From the NCBI GenBank assembly GCA_937976375.1, contig CALJRU010000052.1, positions 1 to 43,600 of the forward strand: a DNA stretch of 43,600 nt, given 5' to 3'. Below, in pieces: positions 31,255 to 40,401 of this stretch. The notes under the pieces are model-generated. The model had not been told where the DNA came from. It saw only the letters and a program-made list of their open reading frames with translations, and did no database searches. Each line of letters starts with the position of its first letter. Position 1 is the first letter of the stretch. This DNA is from an uncultured Peptococcaceae bacterium. Lineage in GTDB: Bacteria > Bacillota > Peptococcia > Peptococcales > Peptococcaceae. The position numbers were made by a program, and so were the translations under genes.

Positions 31255-31992
31255 ATGTCAGTCGTATCTATGAAACAACTTTTAGAGGCTGGGGTACATT
31301 TTGGTCATCAAACACGTCGCTGGAATCCTAAAATGGCGCCGTACATTTTTGCAGAAAGAAATCAGATCTACATCATTGACTTGTCTAAAACCGTCAAGCT
31401 CATCAATGAAGCTTATGATTTCGTAAAAGAAGTCGTTGAAGAAGGGAAGCCAATCCTGTTTGTTGGTACCAAGAAACAGGCTCAGGAATCCATCAAGGAA
31501 GAAGCTGTTCGTGCTGGCGAATACTATGTCAACGAAAGATGGCTCGGCGGCATGCTGACCAACTACAAAACCATCGAAACCCGCATCAAACGTCTTTTCG
31601 AACTCGAAAAGATGGAAGAAAACGGCACGATGGAACTCCTTACCAAGAAAGAAAAAGCTATTCTTCTTGGCGAAAAGGAAAAGCTGGAACGTTTCCTTGG
31701 TGGTATCAAGAACATGCCAGAACTTCCAGGTGCTATCTTTGTTGTAGACCCTAAGAAGGAAAAGATTGCTGTTCACGAAGCACGCAAGCTTGGTATTCCT
31801 GTTATTGGTGTTGTTGACACCAACTGCGATCCAGATGAGATCGATTATGTGATCCCTGGTAACGATGATGCAATCCGTGCCGTTAAGCTTTTGACTTCCG
31901 TCATCGCAGACGCTGTTGTTGAAGCTAAGCAGGGTGCAGCAAGCGCTGAAGAAGTTGAAGCAGCTGAAGAAGAAGCTGCTGACGCTGAATAA
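31255..31992 (+). CDS. rpsB: 30S ribosomal protein uS2
   Basis: 245 aa from ATG 31255, after GAGGAGG; in-frame codons upstream to 31162 belong to the leader. Family blocks are LLEAGVHFGHQTRRWNPKMAPYIF, VNERWLGGMLTNYKTI and GVVDTNCDPDEIDYVIPGNDDA. The C-terminal tail is an acidic Glu/Ala stretch, as in many Bacillota. It begins the rpsB-tsf unit and is preceded by a structured leader. Confidence 0.97.
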   Translation: MSVVSMKQLLEAGVHFGHQTRRWNPKMAPYIFAERNQIYIIDLSKTVKLINEAYDFVKEVVEEGKPILFVGTKKQAQESIKEEAVRAGEYYVNERWLGGMLTNYKTIETRIKRLFELEKMEENGTMELLTKKEKAILLGEKEKLERFLGGIKNMPELPGAIFVVDPKKEKIAVHEARKLGIPVIGVVDTNCDPDEIDYVIPGNDDAIRAVKLLTSVIADAVVEAKQGAASAEEVEAAEEEAADAE

Positions 31993-32004
31993 GATTGTTG
32001 ATTT

Positions 32005-32042
32005 AGGTAACCGAATTGGGCTCAATGAGGTTACCTTTTTTA
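32005..32042 (+). terminator. Terminator/attenuator between rpsB and tsf
   Basis: AGGTAACC (32005-32012) pairs with GGTTACCT (32029-32036), with an inner ATTG-GGCT-CAAT helix, and runs into seven T. It lies inside the conserved rpsB-tsf operon, where it would set a lower level of tsf. Confidence 0.75.
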
Positions 32043-32084
32043 AGATGAACTTATCGTTTTAACGCATTATTAGGAGGAATTATA

Positions 32085-32741
32085 GTGGCAAACGTTACTG
32101 CTTCTATGGTAAAAGAATTACGTGAAAAGACCGGTGCTGGCATGATGGACTGCAAAAAAGCACTCCAGGAATGCGACGGCAACATGGATAAAGCCATCGA
32201 CTATCTGCGTGAAAAAGGGATCGCTGATTCTGCTAAGAAGAGCGGCCGTATCGCTGCAGAAGGCGTTGTTGCTTCTTACATCCACATGGGCGGCAAGATC
32301 GGTGTTATTGTTGAAGTAAACTGCGAAACCGACTTCGTTGCAAAGACCGATGCTTTCAAGGAATTTGCACAGAACATCGCTATGCATATTGCTGCTGAAA
32401 ATCCAAAGTATGTTACCCGTGATGAAGTACCTCAGGCTGAACTCGATCATGAACGTGAAGTTCTGATCGCTCAGGCTAAGAACGAAGGCAAGCCAGACAA
32501 CATCGTTGAAAAGATGGTTGAAGGCCGTCTGAAGAAATTCTATGGCGAAGTTTGCCTCCTGGATCAGGTTTACATCCGTGCAGAAAACAACGAAACCATC
32601 GAAACCTATGTTAAGGAAGCCATTGCTCAGTTTGGCGAAAACATCAAGGTTCGTCGTTTTGCACGTTTTGAAATGGGCGAAGGCCTCGAAAAACGTGTTG
32701 ACGACTTCGCTGCAGAAGTTGCTGCTCAGGCTGGTGTATAA
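32085..32741 (+). CDS. tsf: Elongation factor Ts
   Basis: 218 aa from a GTG start behind TAGGAGGAA. The UBA-like N-terminal domain has VKELREKTGAGMMDCKKAL and is followed by one dimerisation subdomain (IGVIVEVNCETDFVAKTDAF). This short form is usual in many Gram-positives; E. coli has two subdomains. EF-Ts exchanges GDP for GTP on EF-Tu. It follows rpsB. Confidence 0.97.
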   Translation: MANVTASMVKELREKTGAGMMDCKKALQECDGNMDKAIDYLREKGIADSAKKSGRIAAEGVVASYIHMGGKIGVIVEVNCETDFVAKTDAFKEFAQNIAMHIAAENPKYVTRDEVPQAELDHEREVLIAQAKNEGKPDNIVEKMVEGRLKKFYGEVCLLDQVYIRAENNETIETYVKEAIAQFGENIKVRRFARFEMGEGLEKRVDDFAAEVAAQAGV

Positions 32742-32760
32742 TCCACTATTGAATGTTAAA

Positions 32761-32798
32761 AATCCCGAGACCGTCTTGTACGGCCTCGGGATTTTTTG
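32761..32798 (+). terminator. Intrinsic terminator of tsf
   Basis: AAATCCCGAG (32761-32770) pairs with CTCGGGATTT (32786-32795), with an inner CCGT/ACGG helix, then T to 32798. Confidence 0.92.
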
Positions 32799-32826
32799 TT
32801 GTAGACATTTATTCCGCTCGAGGGTT

Positions 32827-32835
32827 TGATATAAT
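32827..32835 (+). promoter_or_regulatory. Extended -10 promoter of the helicase gene
   Basis: TG at 32827-32828, one base, then TATAAT (32830-32835). No good -35 is seen. Confidence 0.5.
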
Positions 32836-32869
32836 ATAGAAAACAACGGTTCTGCAAGGAGACAAAGTC

Positions 32870-35020
32870 ATGGATTTATTAGAACATCTAAATGCTGCAC
32901 AGCGTGAAGCGGTGACGACCACGGAGGGAATGGTGCGCGTCATTGCGGGAGCTGGCTCAGGAAAAACACGTGCGCTTTCTCATCGATTTGCTTATCTGGT
33001 CAATGAACTAGGGATCTTGCCTGGTAATATTTTATGCGTAACGTTTACCAACAAATCTGCAGCGGAGATGCGTCACCGTATCCATCAGCTGACAGGAGAC
33101 AACGATACAGGATATATCAATACGTTTCATGGCTTTTGCGTGTCTGTGCTGCAGGAAGATTGCTATGCCATACAATATCCTCAGAGCTTTTTGGTGTTGG
33201 ATAATAATGATATTGATGCCATGCTGCAATTGATCTATGAGGAGCGCGGCTTGACGTTACGGGATAGAACGTTCTCTGATGCTCGCGATATGATAGAAAT
33301 CCGTAAGTTAAAAAAAGAGCCGAAATACTACTATGACATGTTAACGATGTCTCTGGAAATATTGCGGCAAAAATATGAGCAGGCAACGGCTGCCGATGAT
33401 ATTATTTTTTACGGCTATTTGTATCAAGAAAAGAAATGTTTTGGCGTTGATTATAATGATTTGATTACCTTTACATTGCATATTTTTAGAGAAAATGAAG
33501 AGGTGCGTTTGAAATGGCAGGAGCGGCTGGAATACATTATGATTGATGAATTCCAGGATATTGATGCGCTTCAAGTTGAGTTGATGGCAGTGTTGTGTGA
33601 TTATCATAAGAATTTATTTATCGTTGGTGACCCCGACCAGACGATATATACGTGGCGTGGTGCAAATGTAAATTATTTGCTGAATTTTGATCAGAGATAT
33701 CCGGCGACGAAGACCATTATGATGATGGAAAATTATCGTTCCACGCCTGAGATTCTAGCTGTGGCCAATCATTTAATTGCGAAAAACCAGCACCGCATGA
33801 AAAAAGCCCTGATTCCAGTTTGCCCATCGGGGCAAGCGGTGGTCTGCCACTTTGCAGATCATCAGGAAGCCGAAGCGGCATGGATGGTTGATGAAATCAA
33901 AAAATTGAAGGCGTCAGGCATTCCCTACAGCGATTTGACGGTGCTTTATCGTGCGCATTATGTGACTCGAGCTGTTGAAGAAGCGTTTATCAAGGAAAAA
34001 ATTCCTTATATGATTTACAGCGGTGTACAGTTTTTTAACCGCAAGGAAATTAAGGATGCGTTGAGCTATTTGCGCATGATTCTTTATCAAGATGATCTGT
34101 CGTTTCGACGTATTATCAATGTGCCTAAACGCAATCTCGGAAAGCGGCGCATGGCTTTTTTAGAGGAACTGGCGGAAACACAGGAATGTACTTTGTATCA
34201 GGCGCTGAAAAATAATCTTGCTGATCCATTGCTGAAAGGAACAAAGGCACAGGCATTTATAGACCTGATTGAGCAATTTACTCAGGAATATGAGGGACGT
34301 CCTGTTTCGGAAATTTTGGCGGATATTCTCAATAAGGGTGGGTATGAGACCATGCTGCGCACAGAAGGCAGCCAGGAACGTTTGGATAACCTTGCAGAAT
34401 TGAAGCAGTCGGTATACACTTTTGAAACCACTTGCGGCGAAGAAGTGACACTGGCGTATTATTTATCGCATGTGGCATTGCTGACTAATGCGGATGCAGA
34501 TCAGGGCGGCGATCGCGTAAAGCTCATGACCATTCATGCTGCAAAGGGACTGGAATTTCCCTATGTGTTTCTTTGCGGACTCAGTGATGGCATTTTTCCA
34601 TCTCGGCGGGTGCGGTCCATTCAGGCAATGGAAGAAGAACGTCGTCTGGCATTTGTTGCTTTGACCCGAGCTGAGAAAGGATTGTATTTATCGGAAGCGG
34701 ATGGCAGAAATTTTGATGGAACGGTACGTTATCCGTCACGCTTTTTGATGGACATTGATCCAAGGCTGCTTTCTTTCACACAATCACCAACCGCTGCACG
34801 CATTCAGTCGGCCAAGCGGTATTTCTCACGCAGTGAACAACAGTTGGTGGATGAAGAACAGGCCGCTTTATTCAGGCCTGGCTTGCGTGTGCACCATGCA
34901 GTCTTTGGTGATGGTACGGTCTTGGCGATTGATCAAGATAAAAGTGCTTATGTGATTCAGTTTGATGGGATGCAAACACAACGTGCCATTTCTTTTCGCA
35001 CTAAGCTGGAGAAACTTTGA
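32870..35020 (+). CDS. pcrA: UvrD/PcrA-like superfamily 1 DNA helicase
   Basis: 716 aa 3'-to-5' helicase. Motif I is AGAGSGKT (26-33), motif Ia is FTNKSAAEM, motif II is IDEFQDID, and motif III is GDPDQTIYTWRGA. Motif V is TIHAAKGLEFPYVF, and motif VI is EEERRLAFVALTRAEKGLYL. The end has the small Tudor-like domain of PcrA (FGDGTVLAID). It is slightly shorter than B. subtilis PcrA (739 aa). It sits between tsf and pyrH with its own promoter and terminators, an unusual place. Without a ligA or pcrB neighbour, whether it is the main PcrA or a paralogue is open. Confidence 0.9.
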   Translation: MDLLEHLNAAQREAVTTTEGMVRVIAGAGSGKTRALSHRFAYLVNELGILPGNILCVTFTNKSAAEMRHRIHQLTGDNDTGYINTFHGFCVSVLQEDCYAIQYPQSFLVLDNNDIDAMLQLIYEERGLTLRDRTFSDARDMIEIRKLKKEPKYYYDMLTMSLEILRQKYEQATAADDIIFYGYLYQEKKCFGVDYNDLITFTLHIFRENEEVRLKWQERLEYIMIDEFQDIDALQVELMAVLCDYHKNLFIVGDPDQTIYTWRGANVNYLLNFDQRYPATKTIMMMENYRSTPEILAVANHLIAKNQHRMKKALIPVCPSGQAVVCHFADHQEAEAAWMVDEIKKLKASGIPYSDLTVLYRAHYVTRAVEEAFIKEKIPYMIYSGVQFFNRKEIKDALSYLRMILYQDDLSFRRIINVPKRNLGKRRMAFLEELAETQECTLYQALKNNLADPLLKGTKAQAFIDLIEQFTQEYEGRPVSEILADILNKGGYETMLRTEGSQERLDNLAELKQSVYTFETTCGEEVTLAYYLSHVALLTNADADQGGDRVKLMTIHAAKGLEFPYVFLCGLSDGIFPSRRVRSIQAMEEERRLAFVALTRAEKGLYLSEADGRNFDGTVRYPSRFLMDIDPRLLSFTQSPTAARIQSAKRYFSRSEQQLVDEEQAALFRPGLRVHHAVFGDGTVLAIDQDKSAYVIQFDGMQTQRAISFRTKLEKL

Positions 35021-35036
35021 GCACGATGTGCTTTTT
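35020..35036 (+). terminator. Small terminator at the helicase stop codon
   Basis: AGCAC (35020-35024) pairs with GTGCT (35028-35032) and is followed by T to 35036. The short stem is probably weak alone. Confidence 0.55.
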
Positions 35037-35039
35037 AGA

Positions 35040-35078
35040 AAATTCCGGGCGTTTATTGGAAAACGCACTGGAATTTTT
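35040..35078 (+). terminator. Second terminator after the helicase gene
   Basis: AAATTCC (35040-35046) pairs with GGAATTT (35070-35076), and GCGTTT (35049-35054) with AAACGC (35061-35066). The T run reaches 35078. Confidence 0.8.
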
Positions 35079-35126
35079 CTTTGCGCGAAATCCTTGGTGA
35101 AAAGCCTGCAATTCGTCAAAGAGACG

Positions 35127-35156
35127 TTTCATTTATCATGAATAGTATGGTATAAT
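35127..35156 (+). promoter_or_regulatory. pyrH promoter
   Basis: TATAAT (35151-35156) with a weak -35, TTTCAT (35127-35132), 18 bp upstream. Confidence 0.5.
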
Positions 35157-35206
35157 AGGCCCAGTGTAAAAAAACAGTCTTCAACAATGAACATGGGGGT
35201 ATGACT

Positions 35207-35926
35207 ATGGAAGCTAAATATAAACGTGTCATTATTAAATTGAGCGGTGAAGCACTTGCCGGGGAAATGGACTTCGGTTTGGAAAGCAACACGCTGAACT
35301 CTTTGGCAGATCAGATTTCAGAGATTGCTGATCTGGGTGTGGAAGTGGCAGCAGTTGTTGGCGGTGGAAATATCTGGCGCGGTGTGGCTGGTGCAAAGCG
35401 CGGCATTGATCGTGCAACAGCGGACTATATGGGCATGCTGGCAACGGTGATTAATGCACTGGCCTTGCAGGATGTTTTGGAAAAGCATGGTGTAGACACA
35501 CGCGTTATGTCTGCCATTGAAATGCGTGAAGTGGCAGAACCATATATCAAGAGAAGAGCCATTCGCCACTTGGAAAAGGGCCGCGTTGTTATCTTTGCAG
35601 CGGGCACCGGCAATCCATTCTTCTCCACTGATACAACCGCGGCGCTGCGTGCGGCTGAAATCGAAGCGGAAGCCATCTTGATGGCGAAGAAAGTCGACGG
35701 CGTATATGATTGTGATCCAAAGACGCATCCAGAAGCTAAGCGTTTTGAAACATTGACCTTCTTAGAAGTGCTGAATCGCGGGCTCAAGGTCATGGATTCT
35801 ACAGCGATCTCCTTGTGCATGGACAATAATATTCCAATCCAGGTGTTCAATATTACCGAAAAAGGGAACATGATGAAGGCTGTTTTAGGTGAAAAAATCG
35901 GAACTTTAGTAGGAACAGGGGAATAA
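35207..35926 (+). CDS. pyrH: Uridylate kinase
   Basis: 239 aa bacterial UMP kinase of the amino-acid kinase fold. Blocks are RVIIKLSGEALAG, VVGGGNIWRG, GTGNPFFSTDTTAALRA and KKVDGVYDCDP. It makes UDP from UMP and is regulated by GTP/UTP in the family. ATG 35207 is 6 nt from GGGGGT (35195-35200); ATG 35201 directly abuts it. It starts the conserved pyrH-frr pair, with only 3 nt to frr. Confidence 0.97.
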   Translation: MEAKYKRVIIKLSGEALAGEMDFGLESNTLNSLADQISEIADLGVEVAAVVGGGNIWRGVAGAKRGIDRATADYMGMLATVINALALQDVLEKHGVDTRVMSAIEMREVAEPYIKRRAIRHLEKGRVVIFAAGTGNPFFSTDTTAALRAAEIEAEAILMAKKVDGVYDCDPKTHPEAKRFETLTFLEVLNRGLKVMDSTAISLCMDNNIPIQVFNITEKGNMMKAVLGEKIGTLVGTGE

Positions 35927-35929
35927 AAA

Positions 35930-36487
35930 ATGATTGATGAAATTTTATTAGACGCTGAAGAGCGCATGGAAAAATCCATTAACAAATATCGTGAAGATCT
36001 TACCCACATTCGTACAGGAAAAGCCAATGTTTCTCTGTTGAATGGCGTAACCGTTGATTATTATGGTTCACCAACGCCAATCAATCAGGTAGCAAATGTC
36101 AGTGCGCCTGCACCAGATTTGCTGACCATTCAGCCATGGGATAAGGGCATCATTAAAGATATTGAAAAAGCCATCTTGAAATCTGATCTTGGCTTGAATC
36201 CAAACAATGATGGGACCATCATTCGTCTGCCATTGCCTCAGCTGACCAAAGAAACGCGTACAGATCTTGCAAAACAAGCGCATAAGAAGGCAGAAGAAGC
36301 CAAGGTTTACATTCGTAACATCCGTCGTGATGCCAACGATTCTATCAAGAAACTTGAGAAGAACAAGGAAATCACAGAAGATGAATCTAAGGGCGCTCAG
36401 GATGATGTTCAAAAGCAAACCGACGCGGCTGTTGCAAAGATTGAAAAAATCTATGACGAAAAAGAAAAAGACATCATGAGCATCTAA
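35930..36487 (+). CDS. frr: Ribosome recycling factor
   Basis: 185 aa, the exact family length. Conserved blocks are RTGKANVSLLNGVTVDYYG, PWDKGIIKDIEKAI and IRNIRRDANDSIKKLEK. With EF-G it splits post-termination ribosomes. It begins 3 nt after pyrH, with its ribosome site in the pyrH end (AGGGGAA). Confidence 0.97.
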   Translation: MIDEILLDAEERMEKSINKYREDLTHIRTGKANVSLLNGVTVDYYGSPTPINQVANVSAPAPDLLTIQPWDKGIIKDIEKAILKSDLGLNPNNDGTIIRLPLPQLTKETRTDLAKQAHKKAEEAKVYIRNIRRDANDSIKKLEKNKEITEDESKGAQDDVQKQTDAAVAKIEKIYDEKEKDIMSI

Positions 36488-36496
36488 TGCCAAATC

Positions 36497-36524
36497 AAAG
36501 GACCGATTGGATCGGTCCTTTTTT
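36497..36524 (+). terminator. Intrinsic terminator of pyrH-frr
   Basis: AAAGGACCGAT (36497-36507), TGG loop, ATCGGTCCTTT (36511-36521), then T to 36524. Confidence 0.92.
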
Positions 36525-36615
36525 ATTGGACAATTCTTGACTGAAACGATGTATTTTTTTATGGAGTATGATAAAATATAAATTGATTGTCCTTATAAAT
36601 CATGAGGTGAGTCAA

Positions 36616-37359
36616 ATGGAAAATAAACATCATACACTCGATGATATTAAAAATGGCAGTATTCCGCGTCACATTGCTGTCATTATGGATGGCAATGGAC
36701 GCTGGGCAACTGCGCGAGGCATGGTGCGTCTGGCTGGGCATACGGCAGGCGTTGAAGCCATCGATGAAGTACTGGAAACGGTCAAAAAGATTGGTACAAA
36801 ATATTTTACTGTCTATGCTTTTTCGACAGAGAATTGGCGCAGACCAGAAGATGAAGTAAATGGATTAATGAACTTGTTGGTTGAGTATCTTGATAAGAAG
36901 ATTGCAAAGCTGAATGCCGAAGGTGTGTGTGTGCGTACCATCGGTGATCCGGAAAAATTAAGTGCGCGTGTGCGGCAAAAAATTGAAAATGCCTACGCAT
37001 TGACAAAGGACAATGATGAAGTGATATTTAACATTGCGCTGAATTATGGCGGGCGCCAGGAGATTGTTCATGCGTGTCGTGAGATTGCAAGAGCATGTGA
37101 AGCAGGCGAAATGTCTTGGGATGCAATTGATGAAACCTGTTTCGCGGACCATTTGTATACTGCAGGACAACCAGATCCGGACTTACTGATCCGTTCCTCT
37201 GGTGAATTGAGATTAAGCAATTTCCTGCTTTGGCAAGTGGCGTATTCAGAGTTTTGGATCACAGACACCTACTGGCCGGATTTCCGTGCTGGAGATTTGT
37301 ACGATGCGGTGTATGCGTATCAAAAAAGAGACCGTCGATATGGTGGCTTAAAGAAGTAG
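36616..37359 (+). CDS. uppS: Undecaprenyl diphosphate synthase
   Basis: 247 aa cis-prenyltransferase that builds the C55 carrier lipid for wall synthesis. The catalytic motif IMDGNGRWA holds D25. Other blocks are YAFSTENWRRP, FNIALNYGGRQEI and DLLIRSSGELRLSNFLLWQ. ATG 36616 follows GAGGTGA; an in-frame extension to 36568 has no ribosome site. It begins uppS-cdsA-dxr-rseP-ispG, which are tightly packed and surely one operon. Confidence 0.97.
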   Translation: MENKHHTLDDIKNGSIPRHIAVIMDGNGRWATARGMVRLAGHTAGVEAIDEVLETVKKIGTKYFTVYAFSTENWRRPEDEVNGLMNLLVEYLDKKIAKLNAEGVCVRTIGDPEKLSARVRQKIENAYALTKDNDEVIFNIALNYGGRQEIVHACREIARACEAGEMSWDAIDETCFADHLYTAGQPDPDLLIRSSGELRLSNFLLWQVAYSEFWITDTYWPDFRAGDLYDAVYAYQKRDRRYGGLKK

Positions 37360-37368
37360 GTGAGTAAT

Positions 37369-38154
37369 GTGAAAACAAGAATTTTAACAGGGGTTATTGG
37401 CATCCCGGTTGTTTTGCTATGCATTTTTGGCCCTACGCCATTGATTTATCTCTTGGCTTTTGTCATGATGGCGGCGTTGAATTATGAGCTTGCGCATATG
37501 CAGGGTGAGCAGATGCAGCGTAGTTTTTTGGCGTTTGGCTTTCTCAATATGCTGATTGCATTCGGCTGCTATTTATTTGTTACAAAAGAACTGGGATTTA
37601 TTTTTGCCATCACCAATGTGTTGGTCATGGCTGAAGTGGTCTTTTCCTATCCGCGTATTCAACTTTCTGAAATGCTGTTTTTAGCGTTTATCAATATTTA
37701 TGGCACTTGGCTGCCACTGCATATGATTTCTTTGAGATTGCTCAATGATGGTGCATGGCTGTTGATGAGTGTGTTCATTATGGTTTGGATATGCGATTCG
37801 GGCGCTTATTTTTCAGGCTACTTCTTAGGCAAGCACAAAATGGCACCGCATCTATCGCCAAAGAAAACCATTGAAGGTGGCGTTGGCGGCGTGCTGTTGA
37901 CAGTGATTGCTGCTATTGTAATTGGACAATTTCTGCCGCTTGCAACCAATATGCTGCATACCTGCCTTATTGGCCTGCTGGTGGCCATTGGGGCGATTGT
38001 TGGCGATTTGTTTGAAAGCTATCTTAAACGTTCCTTTGGTGTCAAAGACAGCGGCAATATTTTACCTGGACATGGCGGATTTGCTGATCGTTTCGACAGT
38101 TTCCTGTTGGTTGCACCGCTGTGTTTCTATTATTTCAGCATCATGCAGGGCTGA
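37369..38154 (+). CDS. cdsA: Phosphatidate cytidylyltransferase
   Basis: 261 aa, with seven or eight membrane helices. The family signature SYLKRSFGVKDSGNILPGHGG-type text with FADRFDS is near the C-terminus. It makes CDP-diacylglycerol from phosphatidic acid and CTP, the precursor of phosphatidylglycerol and cardiolipin. I place the start at GTG 37369, 5-6 nt after AGGTGA; GTG 37360 overlaps that site. It is 9 nt after uppS. Confidence 0.95.
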   Translation: MKTRILTGVIGIPVVLLCIFGPTPLIYLLAFVMMAALNYELAHMQGEQMQRSFLAFGFLNMLIAFGCYLFVTKELGFIFAITNVLVMAEVVFSYPRIQLSEMLFLAFINIYGTWLPLHMISLRLLNDGAWLLMSVFIMVWICDSGAYFSGYFLGKHKMAPHLSPKKTIEGGVGGVLLTVIAAIVIGQFLPLATNMLHTCLIGLLVAIGAIVGDLFESYLKRSFGVKDSGNILPGHGGFADRFDSFLLVAPLCFYYFSIMQG

Positions 38155-38170
38155 ATAGAAAGGATTTACA

Positions 38171-39313
38171 ATGAAACATCTGGCAATTTTAGGCTCTACA
38201 GGTTCCATTGGCACCCAGACGCTGGAAGTTGTGGATGCCCTGGGAACTTATCAAGTAGATATTCTCTCTGCACATCGCAATAAGGATCTGCTTTATCAGC
38301 AAGTGATGAAGTATCGTCCAAAGCATGTGTTTATCACTGATTCAACGACATATGAATATTTCAAAGGCGTTCAGCAAGAAACGCCTTTTTGTCGTTATCA
38401 TTATCTTTGGCATGATTATGCATCCTGCTTGTCGGATATTGATTGCGTGATTGGCGCAATCACAGGCGCGGCAGGCATTGAACCAGTGCTTGATTCCTTG
38501 AGAGCGGGATTGCGCATTGGTTTGGCCAACAAAGAAACCATGGTCGAAGCGGGCGACATTGTGCTTGCACTTTTAAAACAGTACCATGGCGAGATTATTC
38601 CGGTAGATAGTGAACATTCAGCGATTTTTCAATGTTTGGAAGGACGTCCGGATGAAGTTGCTAAGATCATCTTGACGGCTTCCGGCGGACCATTCCGTAC
38701 TTGGGAAACAGAACGTTTTGCAAGTATCACCAAGGCGGACGCGCTGAAACATCCAAACTGGTCCATGGGTGCAAAGATCACCATTGATTCGGCAACGATG
38801 GTGAATAAAGGCTTGGAAGTTATCGAAGCACATTATTTGTTTAATTGTGATTATGACCGGATCCAAGTTGTTGTTCATCCAGAAAGCATTGTACATTCCA
38901 TGGTACAGTTCACCGATGGTGCCATTAAGGCCCAGTTGGGCTTGCCGGATATGCGCCTGCCGATTCAGCTGGCGATGACATATCCGGCACGTGTCGCAAC
39001 AGGGTTTGAGGCGCTTGATGTTTGGGAAATGGGTACGCTCCATTTTGAAAAACCACGTTTTGATGTGTTTCCGGGCATCACAATGGCCTATGAATGTGGG
39101 AAACAAGGTGGTTCGGCACCGATTGTCATGAATGCATGCAATGAAGTGGTTGTGGCGGCCTTTTTAGAGGATCGCATTCGTTTTGTAGACATTGTGCCAA
39201 CGGTGATGGAATGTGTTGCGCGCACGCCTTGGCAAAAAGTAGAAACGCTGGATCAGATTCATGCCATTGACGCTGAGGCGCGTGCTTTGGCTGCTGACTT
39301 GATTAAAGGTTGA
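38171..39313 (+). CDS. dxr: 1-deoxy-D-xylulose 5-phosphate reductoisomerase
   Basis: 380 aa, normal length. The NADPH site is ILGSTGSIGTQTL (GSTGSIG 8-14), the substrate/metal block includes ANKETMVEAG and VDSEHSAIFQC, and the flexible loop region has HPNWSMGAKITIDSATM. It commits carbon to the MEP isoprenoid pathway, matching ispG in the same operon and the C55 product of uppS. Confidence 0.97.
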   Translation: MKHLAILGSTGSIGTQTLEVVDALGTYQVDILSAHRNKDLLYQQVMKYRPKHVFITDSTTYEYFKGVQQETPFCRYHYLWHDYASCLSDIDCVIGAITGAAGIEPVLDSLRAGLRIGLANKETMVEAGDIVLALLKQYHGEIIPVDSEHSAIFQCLEGRPDEVAKIILTASGGPFRTWETERFASITKADALKHPNWSMGAKITIDSATMVNKGLEVIEAHYLFNCDYDRIQVVVHPESIVHSMVQFTDGAIKAQLGLPDMRLPIQLAMTYPARVATGFEALDVWEMGTLHFEKPRFDVFPGITMAYECGKQGGSAPIVMNACNEVVVAAFLEDRIRFVDIVPTVMECVARTPWQKVETLDQIHAIDAEARALAADLIKG

Positions 39314-39324
39314 GTGGATAAGCA

Positions 39325-40389
39325 ATGAATATTATCATTTCTATCTTCATCTTAGGGTTCCTTGTTGCCATTCATGAATTTGGACACTTTATTGTTGCAA
39401 AGATCAGCGGAATGTACGTGACCACATTCAGTATTGGCATGGGTCCTAAGATTGCTTCTTTTCAAAAGGGCGAGACAGAATATGTGATCAGTGTGATTCC
39501 TGCTGGTGGTTTTGTCAGTGTCAAGGGCATCAGTGGAGATCCTGATGAGGATAATGATCCGGACGACCCTCGTTTGTTCCAGAATCGGCCGATCATTCAT
39601 CGCATGTTGTTTACCTTAGCGGGACCGTTCATGAATTTCCTGACGGCCTTGGCAGCGCTCTTGATTTTTTATCTGGCGCTGGGGGTCAATGTTGCAGATA
39701 ATGACAGCCCGCCAATCATTGCAGAAGTAACCGCTGATTCGGCGGCTGCGTCGGCGGGGTTGGAAGCCGGCGATGAGCTGCTTTCCATCAACGGTCAAAC
39801 CATTCAGACCTGGAATGACGTTGACCAATTGATGGAAAATTACCAGAGCGGTGACATGGACATTGTTTTCGCGCGCGATGGTGAAACGAAAGACACCGTG
39901 TTAACGCCTGCGTACAATGAATCCTTGAATCGCTATGCGCTGGGTGTGACGAAACAGCTGGAATCTGTTCACCAATCGCTCAGTTTCACTCAGGCGCTGC
40001 GGCAATCGGCTTTTATGACAGCAGGAATGAGTACCGTGATTTTTGACGCGGTGATGGATCTTGTGACTGGGCGCACTGCTGTGAATGATGAAGAAGGCGG
40101 TCTGTCAGGGCCTGTTGGCATTGTGAATGCCATTGGCGATTCTGTGAGCCAGGGCGTTTGGAGTGTGGTCAGCTTGGTGGCCATTCTTTCGGTAAACTTT
40201 GGCCTTCTGAACATGCTTCCTGTTCCAGCATTGGACGGCAGCCGTTTCTTGTTTTTGGTGATTGAAGCGGTTCGCGGCATTCCTGTCAGTCAAAATAAAG
40301 AGATGCTGGTTAATTTGATTGGCGTTCTCGCATTGGGACTGCTGATGGTGTATGTGACCTACAACGATATATTGAATCTTGTCAATTAA
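39325..40389 (+). CDS. rseP: RseP/RasP site-2 zinc metalloprotease
   Basis: 354 aa intramembrane protease. HEFGH (17-21) is the zinc site in the first membrane helix. A single PDZ domain covers about 125-200 (AASAGLEAGDELLSINGQ), and the second catalytic motif NMLPVPALDGSR (about 294-305) gives the third zinc ligand. RseP-type enzymes cut anti-sigma factors and leftover signal peptides. It sits at its usual site between dxr and ispG. Confidence 0.95.
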   Translation: MNIIISIFILGFLVAIHEFGHFIVAKISGMYVTTFSIGMGPKIASFQKGETEYVISVIPAGGFVSVKGISGDPDEDNDPDDPRLFQNRPIIHRMLFTLAGPFMNFLTALAALLIFYLALGVNVADNDSPPIIAEVTADSAAASAGLEAGDELLSINGQTIQTWNDVDQLMENYQSGDMDIVFARDGETKDTVLTPAYNESLNRYALGVTKQLESVHQSLSFTQALRQSAFMTAGMSTVIFDAVMDLVTGRTAVNDEEGGLSGPVGIVNAIGDSVSQGVWSVVSLVAILSVNFGLLNMLPVPALDGSRFLFLVIEAVRGIPVSQNKEMLVNLIGVLALGLLMVYVTYNDILNLVN

Positions 40390-40401
40390 TGGGGTGAAGC
40401 A

